Source: Actinomycetota bacterium (GTDB lineage Bacteria > Actinomycetota > UBA4738 > HRBIN12). From it: a DNA stretch of 25,263 bases. The first letter of the stretch is position 1. Each line of letters begins with the position of its first letter. Position numbers and translations under genes: made by a program. Of this stretch, positions 1-7,505 are shown in pieces. The notes under the pieces are model-generated. The model did no database searches and was not told the DNA's origin. It worked only from the letters and a program-made list of their open reading frames with translations. The stretch is taken from NCBI GenBank assembly GCA_005885325.1, contig VAYX01000069.1, forward strand, positions 1 through 25,263, given 5' to 3'.

Positions 1-15
1 AGGGAAGGGCCTCCC

Positions 16-612
16 GTGAGCCGCCGGGGACCGATCATCGCCGGTGCCATCGTCGCCGTGGTCGCGGTCCTGGCCGTTTTCTTCCTGGTGCTCCCCAAGA
101 TGAACGAGGTGACGAAGGCCAGGGACGAGCTCGCGACGGCGGAGGCCCACGAGACGGCCCTTCGCGCGCAGCTCGCCAGCCTGAAGGAGGCGCAGGCGAA
201 CGCCCCGCAGGTCAAGGCCCAGATCGCGAAGCTCAGCAACGAGGTGCCACCGACGGCCGACCTCCCCGCGCTCATCCGGCTGCTGACCGCCGCGGCCGAC
301 GGCTCGGCCGTGGACTTCTTCACCGTGGCGCCGGGGAACCCGCAGCTCGATCCCACGGGGTCCTTCTCGAGCATCCAGACCTCGATCTCCGTGACCGGCG
401 GCTACTTCGCCCTGGACCAGTTCCTGTTCCGGCTGGAGACGCTTCCCCGGGCGGCGAGGGTGACCAGCGTCTCGATCACCCCTGGGGGGGCCGCGCCGCC
501 GGGCTCGTTCGTGAACTCCCTCAGCATGCAGCTCGGCGTGGAGTTCTACACGACCGATACGAGCGCCGGCCCGGGCTCGGCGCCCGGGCCGACCGAGGCG
601 GGAGGAGCGTAG
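16..612 (+). CDS. pilO: PilO-like type IV pilus inner-membrane assembly protein
   Basis: This 198-residue protein has a short basic N-terminus, one hydrophobic transmembrane segment (about residues 7-27), and a charged alanine-rich coiled coil (about 28-78). A small periplasmic-type domain follows and ends in a Pro/Gly/Ala tail. That order is the PilO/GspM plan. In known systems PilO pairs with PilN and helps link the cytoplasmic PilM/PilB machinery to the pilus. The GTG start at 16 follows a GGGAAGGG-like ribosome site at the window edge. pilN would be expected just upstream, outside the window. The next gene starts 4 bases after the stop, so the two are probably co-transcribed. The family call rests on architecture and motif style; Tad or type II secretion homologues look similar. 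Confidence 0.75.
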   Translation: MSRRGPIIAGAIVAVVAVLAVFFLVLPKMNEVTKARDELATAEAHETALRAQLASLKEAQANAPQVKAQIAKLSNEVPPTADLPALIRLLTAAADGSAVDFFTVAPGNPQLDPTGSFSSIQTSISVTGGYFALDQFLFRLETLPRAARVTSVSITPGGAAPPGSFVNSLSMQLGVEFYTTDTSAGPGSAPGPTEAGGA

Positions 613-616
613 ACGC

Positions 617-1198
617 ATGGCTCTCTCCCTCCGTGACCGGCGCGCGCTGATCCTGTTCGGCGCGGTGGCGGGTGTCGCGCTGCTTGCCTTCCTCTACCTG
701 AACGTGCTGCGAGGAGGTGGGGGGGAGGAGGCGGCGCCACCGGCGGTCTCGACCGGCGGCCCGACGCCGACTCCGACCGTCAGCCCCACCCCGACGCCCC
801 GCGAGACGCTGCCGCCGGTGGTCCTGGCCGGGTCCCGAGACCCGTTCTCCATCCCACCGGCCTTGCAGACGGGAGCTCCGCCACCGAGCGGCAGCGTCGG
901 CCCCCCTCCCACGGGGACGGGGACCACCCCGCCTCCCACCGGGACCGGGACGCCGAGCCCCACCCCGACCACACCGGGAGGCGGGCAGAGCACCACGGTG
1001 GGCGGCCACACGGTCGTGCTCCTCGACATCTTCCAGGGTGGCACCAAGGCCCAGGTGGAGGTGGACGGCACCGTGTTCACGGTCTCGGAGGGTGAGACCT
1101 TCGACGGGAACTTCAGGCTCGTCTCGATCAGCGGGAGCTGCGCGCGCTTCGTCTTCGGCGACGAGGGGTTCACGCTCTGCACGAGCCCGCAGAAATAG
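617..1198 (+). CDS. PilP/GspC-like membrane-anchored pilus protein with Pro/Thr linker
   Basis: The product is 193 residues long: an N-terminal signal-anchor helix (about residues 10-30), a long Pro/Thr/Gly linker (about 40-125) and a compact beta-rich C-terminal domain (about 128-193). A RDPF-x-IPP motif near residues 75-81 in the linker resembles the RDPF-x-P element seen in PilP and GspC proteins. The C-terminal domain carries two cysteines (in SCARF and TLC) that could form a disulphide. The ATG at 617 has a strong GGAGGAG site at 601-607 that overlaps the end of pilO. Its position after pilO supports a role in aligning the pilus assembly complex. The sequence is too divergent to give a firm gene symbol. 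Confidence 0.6.
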   Translation: MALSLRDRRALILFGAVAGVALLAFLYLNVLRGGGGEEAAPPAVSTGGPTPTPTVSPTPTPRETLPPVVLAGSRDPFSIPPALQTGAPPPSGSVGPPPTGTGTTPPPTGTGTPSPTPTTPGGGQSTTVGGHTVVLLDIFQGGTKAQVEVDGTVFTVSEGETFDGNFRLVSISGSCARFVFGDEGFTLCTSPQK

Positions 1199-1239
1199 AG
1201 CTCCGGCGGTCCGCGCACGGGGGGAGCGGTCGCCGGTTC

Positions 1240-1271
1240 GAGGGCGGTCCCGGGAAACCGGGACCGCCCTC
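1240..1271 (+). terminator. Perfect 14-bp hairpin with GAAA loop between the pilus and aro genes
   Basis: Bases 1240-1253 are exactly complementary to 1258-1271 and enclose a GAAA tetraloop of the very stable GNRA class. No T-tract follows, as is common for hairpin terminators proposed in high-GC Actinomycetota. It lies between the last pilus gene and aroC, where a transcription boundary is expected. It might instead protect the 3' end of the pilus mRNA. Confidence 0.7.
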
Positions 1272-1281
1272 CGCACTCACC

Positions 1282-1287
1282 TATCAT
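1282..1287 (+). promoter_or_regulatory. Putative -10 element (TATCAT) for aroC, leaderless arrangement
   Basis: TATCAT fits the actinobacterial TAnnnT -10 pattern and ends 7 bases before the ATG at 1295, which would put transcription start at or next to the start codon. I see no convincing -35 element; that region falls inside the hairpin above. The call rests on the hexamer and its spacing alone. Confidence 0.4.
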
Positions 1288-1294
1288 GAGGTCC

Positions 1295-2407
1295 ATGTTG
1301 CGGCTGCTCACGGCCGGTGAATCACACGGCAAGGCCCTGGTGGCCGTCCTCGAGGGATTGCCCGCCGGCGTTCCCGTGGCACCCAAGGAGGTTGCCGGCG
1401 AGCTGGCCCGGCGTCGCCACGGCCACGGCCGAAGCGGCCGGCAGAAGCTCGAAGGGGACCGGTTCGAGATCCTGTCCGGCGTCCGGCACGGGCGCACGCT
1501 CGGCAGCCCCATCGCCATCACGATCGAGAACGCGGAGTGGGAGGAGAAGTACCGGGACCTGATGGCGGTCGAGGGCGAGACCGACCCGGGGGACAAGCTC
1601 ACCCGTCCTCGCCCAGGCCACGCCGATCTCGCCGGCGTCATGAAGTACGGGTTCGACGACGTGCGGAACGTCCTCGAGCGCGCGAGCGCGAGGGAGACGG
1701 CGGCCCGGGTCGCGGCGGGGTGCCCGTGCAAGGCGTTCCTGGCCGAGCTGGGCATCCGCGTGCTGTCCCACGTCGTCCGGATCGGGACGGTCGCGGTGGC
1801 CGATGGTGCTCCCGTGCCCGGGCCGGAGGACCTCGAGCAAGTGGATGCCTCGCCCGTCCGGTGCTACGACCAGGATGCCTCGGCCACGATGGTGGAGGAG
1901 ATCGACCGGGTCCGAAAGGCCAAGGACACCCTCGGCGGGGTCTTCGAGGTCATCGCCTACGGCTGTCCGGCCGGCCTGGGATCTCACGTGCAGTCCGACC
2001 GAAAGCTCGACGCTCGATTGGCCCTCGCGCTCATGAGCATCCAGTCGGTGAAGGGCGTCGAGGTCGGCGACGGCTTCGTGGCGGGTGGCGCCGGCCTGTC
2101 CCGCGGCTCCATGCGGGCCGGGGGGATCGAGGGCGGCATGAGCACCGGCCAGCCCATCAGGGTCCGCGCGGCCATGAAGCCGTTCTCCACCGTGCCCCAG
2201 CCGCTCTCCACCGTGGACCTCGCGACGGGCAAGCCCGACGTCGCCATCAAGCAGCGCACCGACGTGTGTGCGGTGCCTGCGGGAGGGGTTGTCGGGGAAG
2301 CTGCGGCGGCATTCGTCCTGGCGCAGGCCGTCCTGGAGAAGTTCGGGGGGGATTCCCTCCCCGAGACCCGGCGCAATCTCGAGGGCTACGTCTCGACCCT
2401 GCCATGA
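1295..2407 (+). CDS. aroC: Chorismate synthase
   Basis: AroC converts 5-enolpyruvylshikimate-3-phosphate to chorismate, the last shikimate step, using reduced FMN. The 370-residue product begins with the family motif MLRLLTAGESHG. It contains the RRHGHGRSGRQ segment, the RPGHADLAG motif with the following RNVLERASARETA helix, and a C-terminal QRTDVCAVPAGGVVGE block. I chose the ATG at 1295 rather than the in-frame ATG at 1286 because homologues begin exactly at MLR. In addition, 1286 lies inside the -10-like TATCAT. The stop overlaps the aroK start by ATGA (2404-2407), so translation is probably coupled. Confidence 0.96.
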   Translation: MLRLLTAGESHGKALVAVLEGLPAGVPVAPKEVAGELARRRHGHGRSGRQKLEGDRFEILSGVRHGRTLGSPIAITIENAEWEEKYRDLMAVEGETDPGDKLTRPRPGHADLAGVMKYGFDDVRNVLERASARETAARVAAGCPCKAFLAELGIRVLSHVVRIGTVAVADGAPVPGPEDLEQVDASPVRCYDQDASATMVEEIDRVRKAKDTLGGVFEVIAYGCPAGLGSHVQSDRKLDARLALALMSIQSVKGVEVGDGFVAGGAGLSRGSMRAGGIEGGMSTGQPIRVRAAMKPFSTVPQPLSTVDLATGKPDVAIKQRTDVCAVPAGGVVGEAAAAFVLAQAVLEKFGGDSLPETRRNLEGYVSTLP

Positions 2408-3909
2408 TCGTCTACCTCGTGGGCATGCCGGGATCCGGCAAGTCGACCGTCGGCCCCGAGTTGGCCGGCCGCCTCGGCATCGCGTTCGTGGAGCTCGACG
2501 GCGAGATCGAGCGGGCAACGGGCACGTCGGTCCGGGACATCTTCGCGGAGCAGGGCGAGCCCCGTTTCCGCGAGCTCGAGGCTGCCGCCCTCACGGAGAT
2601 CGCCGCGCACGACCCCTCCGTGGTCTCGTGCGGAGGGGGCGTCGTCCTCGAGCCGGCCAACCGGGTGACGCTCCGGGCGACGGGCGAGGTGGTGTTCCTG
2701 TCCGTGCCCCTGGAGGTCCTGAAGGAACGGGTGTCGCCGTCGGCCGACCGGCCGCTGATCCACGCGGAGTCCGACCTGGAGCGGCTGTTCCGGGAGCGGG
2801 AGCCGCTGTACCGGGAGTTCGCGGCCCACGTCGTGGAGGCGAGCGGGCCGCCCCACGAGGTGGCCGAGGCCAGGACGAGCGTCCTGGAGGAGGCCGCGAC
2901 CCGCCTGCCCGAGCTGGGGGGGGCGGAGAAGGCATTCGTGGTGGCCGATCCCATGGTGGCGGGGGCCTACCTTGACACGCTCGCCGGCGGTCTCGATCCG
3001 TTGGGGCTGCGGGTGCTGCACCTCGGCGTCCCGGCCGGCGAGGAGGCCAAGTCGCTCCAGACCGTGGCGGCGCTTCACCATCAGCTGGCCACACAGGAGG
3101 CGCATCGCGACGACGTCGTGATCGCCCTCGGTGGCGGCTCGGTCGGCGACCTCGCGGGATTCGTGGCCGCCACGTACATGCGTGGGGTGCGGTTCATCCA
3201 GGTCCCGACGACGCTGACGGCTCAGGTGGACGCGGCCATCGGAGGCAAGACCGGGGTCAACCTCCCCGAGGGGAAGAACCTGGTCGGCGCGTTCCACCAG
3301 CCGGTGGCGGTGCTGGCCGACGTGGCCACGCTCGGCTCGCTGCCGGATCGCGAGTTCCGCTCCGGCCTGGCCGAGGTGGCCAAGTACGGCCTTGCCCTCG
3401 ATCCCTCGCTCCTCGAGGTCCTCGACGGCCGGCTCGACGGGGTCCTGGCTCGGGATCCGCTCGTCATGGAGGACGTGGTGGCCCGGTGCGTCCGCACGAA
3501 GGCCGCGGTCGTGGGGAGCGACGAGCGCGACGTGGGAGCCCGGCTGGTCCTGAACTACGGGCACACGCTGGGCCACGCGCTGGAGCGCCTCGACGAGTTC
3601 TCCGGGCGGTCCCACGGCGAGGCCGTGGCCATGGGGATGACGTTCGCCGCGCGCGTGGCCGAGGCGGTGGGGACGGCCCGTCCGGGGCTAGCGGCCCGGC
3701 ATGCCCGGACCCTGAATCCCCTCGGCTTGGAGCCCGACGGACGGCTCCCGGCCGGCGACCGGATCCTCGACGCGATGCGGATGGACAAGAAGTACCGGGG
3801 CGGCATCCGGTTCGTGCTCCTGGAGGACGTGGGACGTCCCATCGTCGCGGACGAGGTCCCCGAGGACGTCGTCGTGACCGTGCTGAAGGAGATGGGGGCG
3901 GCCGGATGA
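2404..3909 (+). CDS. aroKB: Fused shikimate kinase / 3-dehydroquinate synthase
   Basis: One 501-residue frame carries two shikimate enzymes. Residues 1-165 are shikimate kinase, with a P-loop GMPGSGKST (7-15), ELDGEIE with Mg-binding Asp32, GGG at 77-79, DRPL near 115, and the lid arginine in REPLYRE. Residues 175-501 are dehydroquinate synthase, with GGGSVGD (NAD site), PTTLTAQVDAAIGGKTGVN, GKNLVGAFHQP, and zinc ligands in GLAEVAKYG (Glu), NYGHTLGH and SHGEA. AroK-AroB fusions are known in some Actinomycetota such as Bifidobacterium. Here the AroB part starts at KAFVVAD, so the first 20-25 residues of a free-standing AroB appear to be missing or replaced by the kinase's last helix. The ATG at 2404 overlaps the aroC stop. 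Confidence 0.94.
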   Translation: MIVYLVGMPGSGKSTVGPELAGRLGIAFVELDGEIERATGTSVRDIFAEQGEPRFRELEAAALTEIAAHDPSVVSCGGGVVLEPANRVTLRATGEVVFLSVPLEVLKERVSPSADRPLIHAESDLERLFREREPLYREFAAHVVEASGPPHEVAEARTSVLEEAATRLPELGGAEKAFVVADPMVAGAYLDTLAGGLDPLGLRVLHLGVPAGEEAKSLQTVAALHHQLATQEAHRDDVVIALGGGSVGDLAGFVAATYMRGVRFIQVPTTLTAQVDAAIGGKTGVNLPEGKNLVGAFHQPVAVLADVATLGSLPDREFRSGLAEVAKYGLALDPSLLEVLDGRLDGVLARDPLVMEDVVARCVRTKAAVVGSDERDVGARLVLNYGHTLGHALERLDEFSGRSHGEAVAMGMTFAARVAEAVGTARPGLAARHARTLNPLGLEPDGRLPAGDRILDAMRMDKKYRGGIRFVLLEDVGRPIVADEVPEDVVVTVLKEMGAAG

Positions 3910-3937
3910 CCCGACCCGAGGACGGGCGAGCCGGGCG

Positions 3938-4372
3938 ATGAAGGTTCTGTTCCTGTTCGGGCCGAACCTGGGGACCCTCGGCAGCCGCGACCCGGATCGC
4001 TACGGGACGGCGACCCTTCCCCAGATCATGGACGAAGTGGGCAAGCACGCGACATCGGCGGGACATGACACCGAGTGGCGGCAGTCCGACCACGAGGGCG
4101 ATCTCGTGGCCTGGTTGAATGCAGCGGCGGGGGAGGGGTTCGGCGCCGTGGTGGTGAACCCCGGCGCGCTCACGCACTACTCCTATGCCCTCCGAGACGC
4201 CGTGGAGGCCTGCGGCGCACCGGTCATCGAGGTTCACATGACCAACATCTACGCCCGGGAGGAGTTCCGCCGACATTCGGTGATCTCGCCCGCGTGCCGG
4301 GCCACCATCTCCGGCGCGGGCGCCGGCGGCTATCACCTGGCGCTCGAGGCGCTGCCGTGGATCACCGGCTGA
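3938..4372 (+). CDS. aroQ: Type II 3-dehydroquinate dehydratase
   Basis: AroQ removes water from 3-dehydroquinate to give 3-dehydroshikimate. The 144-residue length fits the dodecameric type II family. Visible motifs are GPNLGTLGSRDPDRYG with the catalytic Arg and Tyr (Tyr22), then NPGALTHYSYALRDAV. EVHMTN with the REEFRRHSVISP block and a C-terminal GAGGYHLALEAL follow. A Phe stands where the Asn or His before GPN usually lies (FLFGPN), a modest active-site variant. It starts 28 bases after aroKB, and its last 16 bases overlap the next gene. It completes a run of shikimate genes, so co-transcription with aroC and aroKB is likely. Confidence 0.93.
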   Translation: MKVLFLFGPNLGTLGSRDPDRYGTATLPQIMDEVGKHATSAGHDTEWRQSDHEGDLVAWLNAAAGEGFGAVVVNPGALTHYSYALRDAVEACGAPVIEVHMTNIYAREEFRRHSVISPACRATISGAGAGGYHLALEALPWITG

Positions 4373-5430
4373 GACGGACGCGGCTCGCCGCCCGGCTGGT
4401 CGAGCTCGGGGCGGAGGGCTTGCTGATCACCCGGCTGCCGAACGTCCGGTACCTGACCGGATTCACCGGGTCCAACGGCCAGGTGCTCCTCACGCCGGGC
4501 GACGCGGCGTTCTTCACCGACGGTCGCTACACGGAGCAGGCCCGCCATGAGGTCCCCGACCTGGAGCGGCTCACGTGCCTGGACGGGTTCCTCGAGCCGG
4601 TGGTGGAGGCCGCCCGGCGCCTCGGCGTGAGGCGGCTTGGGTTCGAATCCGACGGGGTCACGTTCCGCTCCTACGAGGACCTCCGGGCCTCGGCGAAGGG
4701 GATGGAGCTCGTCCCGGTGGGGGGCGAGGTCGAACGCCAGCGATGGGTGAAGGACGACGATGAGCTCGCGGCCTTGGAGCGAGCCCAGCGCGCGACCGAC
4801 GACGCCTTCGATGCCGTCGCGGGGAGGCTGCGCGACGGGATGACCGAGCGCGAGCTGGCGTTCGAGCTCGAGGCCGAGATGCGCCGTGCCGGGGCGGAGC
4901 GTCCGGCGTTCGACCCGATCGTGGCCTTCGGAGAGGACGCGGCCGAGCCGCACCACGAACCGACCGACCGGCCGCTTTCCCGGGGCGACGTGGTGAAGAT
5001 GGACTTCGGAGCCCTGGTGGACGGATACCACGCCGACATGACCCGGACCGTGGCGTTCGGCGAGCCGCCATCGCAGCTCCGCGACGTCCACGACCTGGTG
5101 CGCACGGCCCAGCAGGCCGGCATCGAGGCCGTGCGGGTGGGGGCCACCGGAGCCGAGGTCGACGCCGCCGCCCGTTCGGTGATCGAGGAGGCCGGCCTGG
5201 GCGAGCACTTCACCCACGGGCTCGGCCACGGCGTGGGGCTCGAGATCCACGAGGGCCCTCGCCTCGGCCGGGGGAGCGACGACGCACTGCCGGCCGGCGC
5301 CGTGGTGACCGTGGAGCCGGGCGTCTACCTCCCCGGAGTGGGCGGGGTTCGCATCGAGGACATGGTCGAGGTGAGGCGGGACGGCCGCCGGGCGTTTCCG
5401 CGGGCCCGCAAGGACCTCTTCCCGACATGA
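4357..5430 (+). CDS. pepQ: Xaa-Pro peptidase, M24B metallopeptidase (PepQ/YqhT type)
   Basis: This 357-residue protein has a creatinase-like N-terminal domain (to about residue 125) and a pita-bread catalytic domain. The five metal ligands are visible: two Asp in MDFGALVDGYHADMTRT, His in HGLGHGVGLEIHEGP, and Glu in TVEPGVYLP and GVRIEDMV. It should remove an N-terminal residue ahead of proline, using two Mn or Co ions. The open frame extends upstream inside aroQ, but homology begins near the GTG at 4357, which has GAGG at 4346-4349. That start overlaps aroQ by 16 bases. pepQ between aroQ and efp is a common actinobacterial order. Dipeptidase and aminopeptidase activity cannot be told apart by sequence. 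Confidence 0.92.
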   Translation: MDHRLRRTRLAARLVELGAEGLLITRLPNVRYLTGFTGSNGQVLLTPGDAAFFTDGRYTEQARHEVPDLERLTCLDGFLEPVVEAARRLGVRRLGFESDGVTFRSYEDLRASAKGMELVPVGGEVERQRWVKDDDELAALERAQRATDDAFDAVAGRLRDGMTERELAFELEAEMRRAGAERPAFDPIVAFGEDAAEPHHEPTDRPLSRGDVVKMDFGALVDGYHADMTRTVAFGEPPSQLRDVHDLVRTAQQAGIEAVRVGATGAEVDAAARSVIEEAGLGEHFTHGLGHGVGLEIHEGPRLGRGSDDALPAGAVVTVEPGVYLPGVGGVRIEDMVEVRRDGRRAFPRARKDLFPT

Positions 5431-5447
5431 CGCGAGGGTCCGCCCCG

Positions 5448-5453
5448 TAGACT
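5448..5453 (+). promoter_or_regulatory. Putative -10 element (TAGACT) upstream of efp
   Basis: TAGACT lies in the 68-base gap between pepQ and efp, about 45 bases before the efp start. It fits the TAnnnT pattern seen ahead of several other genes here. An ATGACG at 5427-5432 is a weak -35 candidate with a short 15-base spacer. A promoter would let efp and nusB be expressed apart from the aro genes. Confidence 0.35.
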
Positions 5454-5498
5454 GGGTCGACCGGAGCACGATCCGGGACCACCCACGCGAGGAGCGAC

Positions 5499-6062
5499 GT
5501 GAGCGTTTCCACCAATGACCTGAAGAACGGGATGACGCTGGATCTCGACGGCACCCTGTTCCAGGTCATCGAGTTCCAGCACGTGAAGCCGGGCAAGGGC
5601 GGAGCCTTCGTCCGAACCAAGCTCCGGAACGTGAGGACCGGCGCGGTGGTGGAGCGGACGTTCAACGCCGGCGTCAAGGTCGGCCTGGCCATCGTGGATC
5701 GCCGGGAGATGCAGTTCCTGTATCGCGACGGGGATGGCTTCGTGTTCATGGACACCGAGTCCTACGAGCAGGTGAACGTCCCCGCCGGCATCGTGGGCGA
5801 CATGGCGCGGTACCTCTCCGAGGGCTCCATGGCCACGGTGGCCCAGTACCAGGGCACCCCCATCGCGGTCGACCTCCCGGCCTCGGCGGCCCTGAAGGTG
5901 ACCCAGACCCAGGCCGCGGTCCGGGGAGACACGCGGACCAACGTGATGAAGCCGGCCACGCTGGAGACGGGGCACGTGGTCCAGGTGCCGCTGTTCGTCG
6001 AGGAAGGGGAGCGGATCAAGGTCGACACCCGCACGGGGAACTACATCGAGCGGGTGAAGTGA
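5499..6062 (+). CDS. efp: Elongation factor P
   Basis: EF-P binds stalled ribosomes between the P and E sites and rescues polyproline synthesis. The 187-residue product has the usual three beta-barrel domains: KOW-like N-terminal (about 1-65), middle OB (66-128) and C-terminal OB (129-187) ending in DTRTGNYIERVK. The tip loop reads KPGKGGAF with Lys33 at the residue modified in E. coli. No EpmA/EpmB-type modification genes occur in this window. The GTG start at 5499 has GAGGAG at 5489-5494. The stop overlaps nusB by GTGA. Confidence 0.96.
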   Translation: MSVSTNDLKNGMTLDLDGTLFQVIEFQHVKPGKGGAFVRTKLRNVRTGAVVERTFNAGVKVGLAIVDRREMQFLYRDGDGFVFMDTESYEQVNVPAGIVGDMARYLSEGSMATVAQYQGTPIAVDLPASAALKVTQTQAAVRGDTRTNVMKPATLETGHVVQVPLFVEEGERIKVDTRTGNYIERVK

Positions 6063-6496
6063 GGGCCGTGACCTCGCGCAGGCAGGCCCGGCGCCGGGCC
6101 GTCGACATCCTGTTCCAGGCCGACGTGACCGGGGAGGATCCCCACCGGGTCCTGGAGGACTGGGAGCAGGCCGGCAAGCGGGTCGACCCGTTCGCCCGTG
6201 AGCTCGTGGAGGGTGTTGCGGCGCACCGCTCGGAGATCGACGAGCTCCTCGGTCGGTACGCGGAGGAGTGGACGGTCGACCGGATGGCCTCCCTCGATCG
6301 CACGATCCTTCGGATCGCCTGCTTCGAGCTCCTCCATCGGCCGGACACGCCGGCCGGCGCGGCCATCGACGAGGCGGTGCAGGCGGCGAAGGAGCTCTCG
6401 ACGGAGGACTCCAGCCGGTTCGTGAACGGCATCCTCGGGCGGATCGTGCGGGAGGGGACGGAGGCGCTCGACGCGCCTCCGTCCGACGCGGGCTAG
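6059..6496 (+). CDS. nusB: Transcription antitermination factor NusB
   Basis: NusB binds boxA RNA with NusE (S10) during rRNA antitermination. The 145-residue helical protein has the family landmarks RRQARRRAVDILFQADV at the N-terminus, LDRTILRIACFELL in the middle, and AIDEAVQAAKELSTEDSSRFVNGILGRI near the C-terminus. I use the GTG at 6059, which overlaps the efp stop by 4 bases; an in-frame GTG at 6068 just after GAGGG is a possible alternative. efp-nusB is a widely conserved pair. The gene ends 31 bases from a convergent minus-strand gene. Confidence 0.94.
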   Translation: MRAVTSRRQARRRAVDILFQADVTGEDPHRVLEDWEQAGKRVDPFARELVEGVAAHRSEIDELLGRYAEEWTVDRMASLDRTILRIACFELLHRPDTPAGAAIDEAVQAAKELSTEDSSRFVNGILGRIVREGTEALDAPPSDAG

Positions 6497-6527
6497 CTCC
6501 GCGGGTCTCGGCCGGTGGGGTCGGTGG

Positions 6528-7505
6528 TTAGTGTTCCGGCCCCGGCTGGAACGTGGGGGACGGGGAGCCCAGCGCGGGGATCGACTCGGCATCGGTCGGC
6601 CCCCCAGACCGAGATCCGGCCACCCCGGCCCGCTCCACGACGTAGGACTGGAACGGCTGATCCGAGATCTCCGACGTCCATGTGATCGCAAGCAGATCGT
6701 GTGACGCGGGATCGACGTACAGGCGCTCGATCAGCTCGCCGCCCCAGTTGCCGAAGACCACGACGTCAGCCTGCCGCCCGACGGGGTCGACCCCGTCCAC
6801 CTCGAGCCGCGCTCCCCGGAGGCCGGCCGCAACGTCGAGCAACGCGGCGCGCACCGTCGGGGTCACGTGCGGGTCCTCCAGCAGGTCCGTGATGGCCCGC
6901 CACATCTGCCCGTCCCTGGGCGCTCCGTCCGGCGGCGGGGTGACGAGCGGGGCCGGCGAGGCACCGTCGGGGGCGCTCCGGTCCAGCAGGAACTGCGTCA
7001 GCTGCGCGGTCTCGGTGGGGAAGGTCGAGACATCGATCCCGTTCGGGTTGGGGAACTCCGTGGGACCGAAGGTACCGGCGTGGATGCCGTAGTTGTGCAC
7101 GCGATCCGTCTCGATCCGGCCTGATCCGTCGGGCGCCCACCAGAACGTGGCCGCCAGCTCCACGTCGGTGCCGCCGCAGTAGTGCTCCTGCCCTGCCGGA
7201 CACCCTCCCACCAGGTGGACCTTCGCGTAGTAGTACTGGCCCGGCTTGGCAACCGGCAGCGGAGTGCTGGCCGGCGGCAGGTTAACGCTGGGCTGCCCTC
7301 CCGCCGCCGGGCCGGGCGCCCGATGCTCCCGGAGGCCGACGAACGCCGTCCCCGCGGCCACCACGGCGAGGGCCATACCGACCGCACCGGCCTCGACCCG
7401 GCGGATCCGCTGCCGCCGTTCGCGCCGCCGGTGCAGATCGATCAGCGTCATCCGAGGAGCCGGCGCCCGCGTGCGGGCCCGTTCCAGAAGGTCACGGGGA
7501 TCCAT
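6528..7505 (-). CDS. CU044_5270-like membrane protein, putative anti-sigma partner
   Basis: This 325-residue protein has a basic cytoplasmic N-terminus (1-38), one transmembrane helix (about 39-57) and a large extracytoplasmic region. It starts 14 bases inside the ECF sigma gene's 3' end, so the pair is probably co-translated. The layout matches the actinobacterial CU044_5270 family: a QYYYAKV segment after the linker, a WRAITDLLEDPHVTPTVRAAL block, then a GR-x-ADVVVF / LYVDPASHDLLAI block near the C-terminus. Such proteins often sit beside ECF sigma factors and are presumed to hold them at the membrane, though this is inferred from linkage. Two cysteines in a GGCPAG...HYCGG stretch may form a disulphide. 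I see no zinc-binding anti-sigma (ZAS) motif. Confidence 0.7.
   Translation of the reverse strand: MDPRDLLERARTRAPAPRMTLIDLHRRRERRQRIRRVEAGAVGMALAVVAAGTAFVGLREHRAPGPAAGGQPSVNLPPASTPLPVAKPGQYYYAKVHLVGGCPAGQEHYCGGTDVELAATFWWAPDGSGRIETDRVHNYGIHAGTFGPTEFPNPNGIDVSTFPTETAQLTQFLLDRSAPDGASPAPLVTPPPDGAPRDGQMWRAITDLLEDPHVTPTVRAALLDVAAGLRGARLEVDGVDPVGRQADVVVFGNWGGELIERLYVDPASHDLLAITWTSEISDQPFQSYVVERAGVAGSRSGGPTDAESIPALGSPSPTFQPGPEH

Noticed and set aside
694..1755. 353-codon minus-strand frame across the pilus/aroC boundary
   Set aside because: It spans a terminator-like hairpin and two real genes and shows no recognisable domain; a codon-bias shadow.
1537..2403. Upstream extension of the aroKB frame within aroC
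   Set aside because: The extension is Arg/Gly-rich out-of-frame aroC sequence; kinase homology begins exactly at ATG 2404.
6510..6541. GGCCGG...CCGGCC inverted repeat between the convergent nusB and membrane-protein genes
   Set aside because: Only 6 bp of stem with a 20-base loop and no T-tract; too weak to call a terminator in GC-rich DNA.
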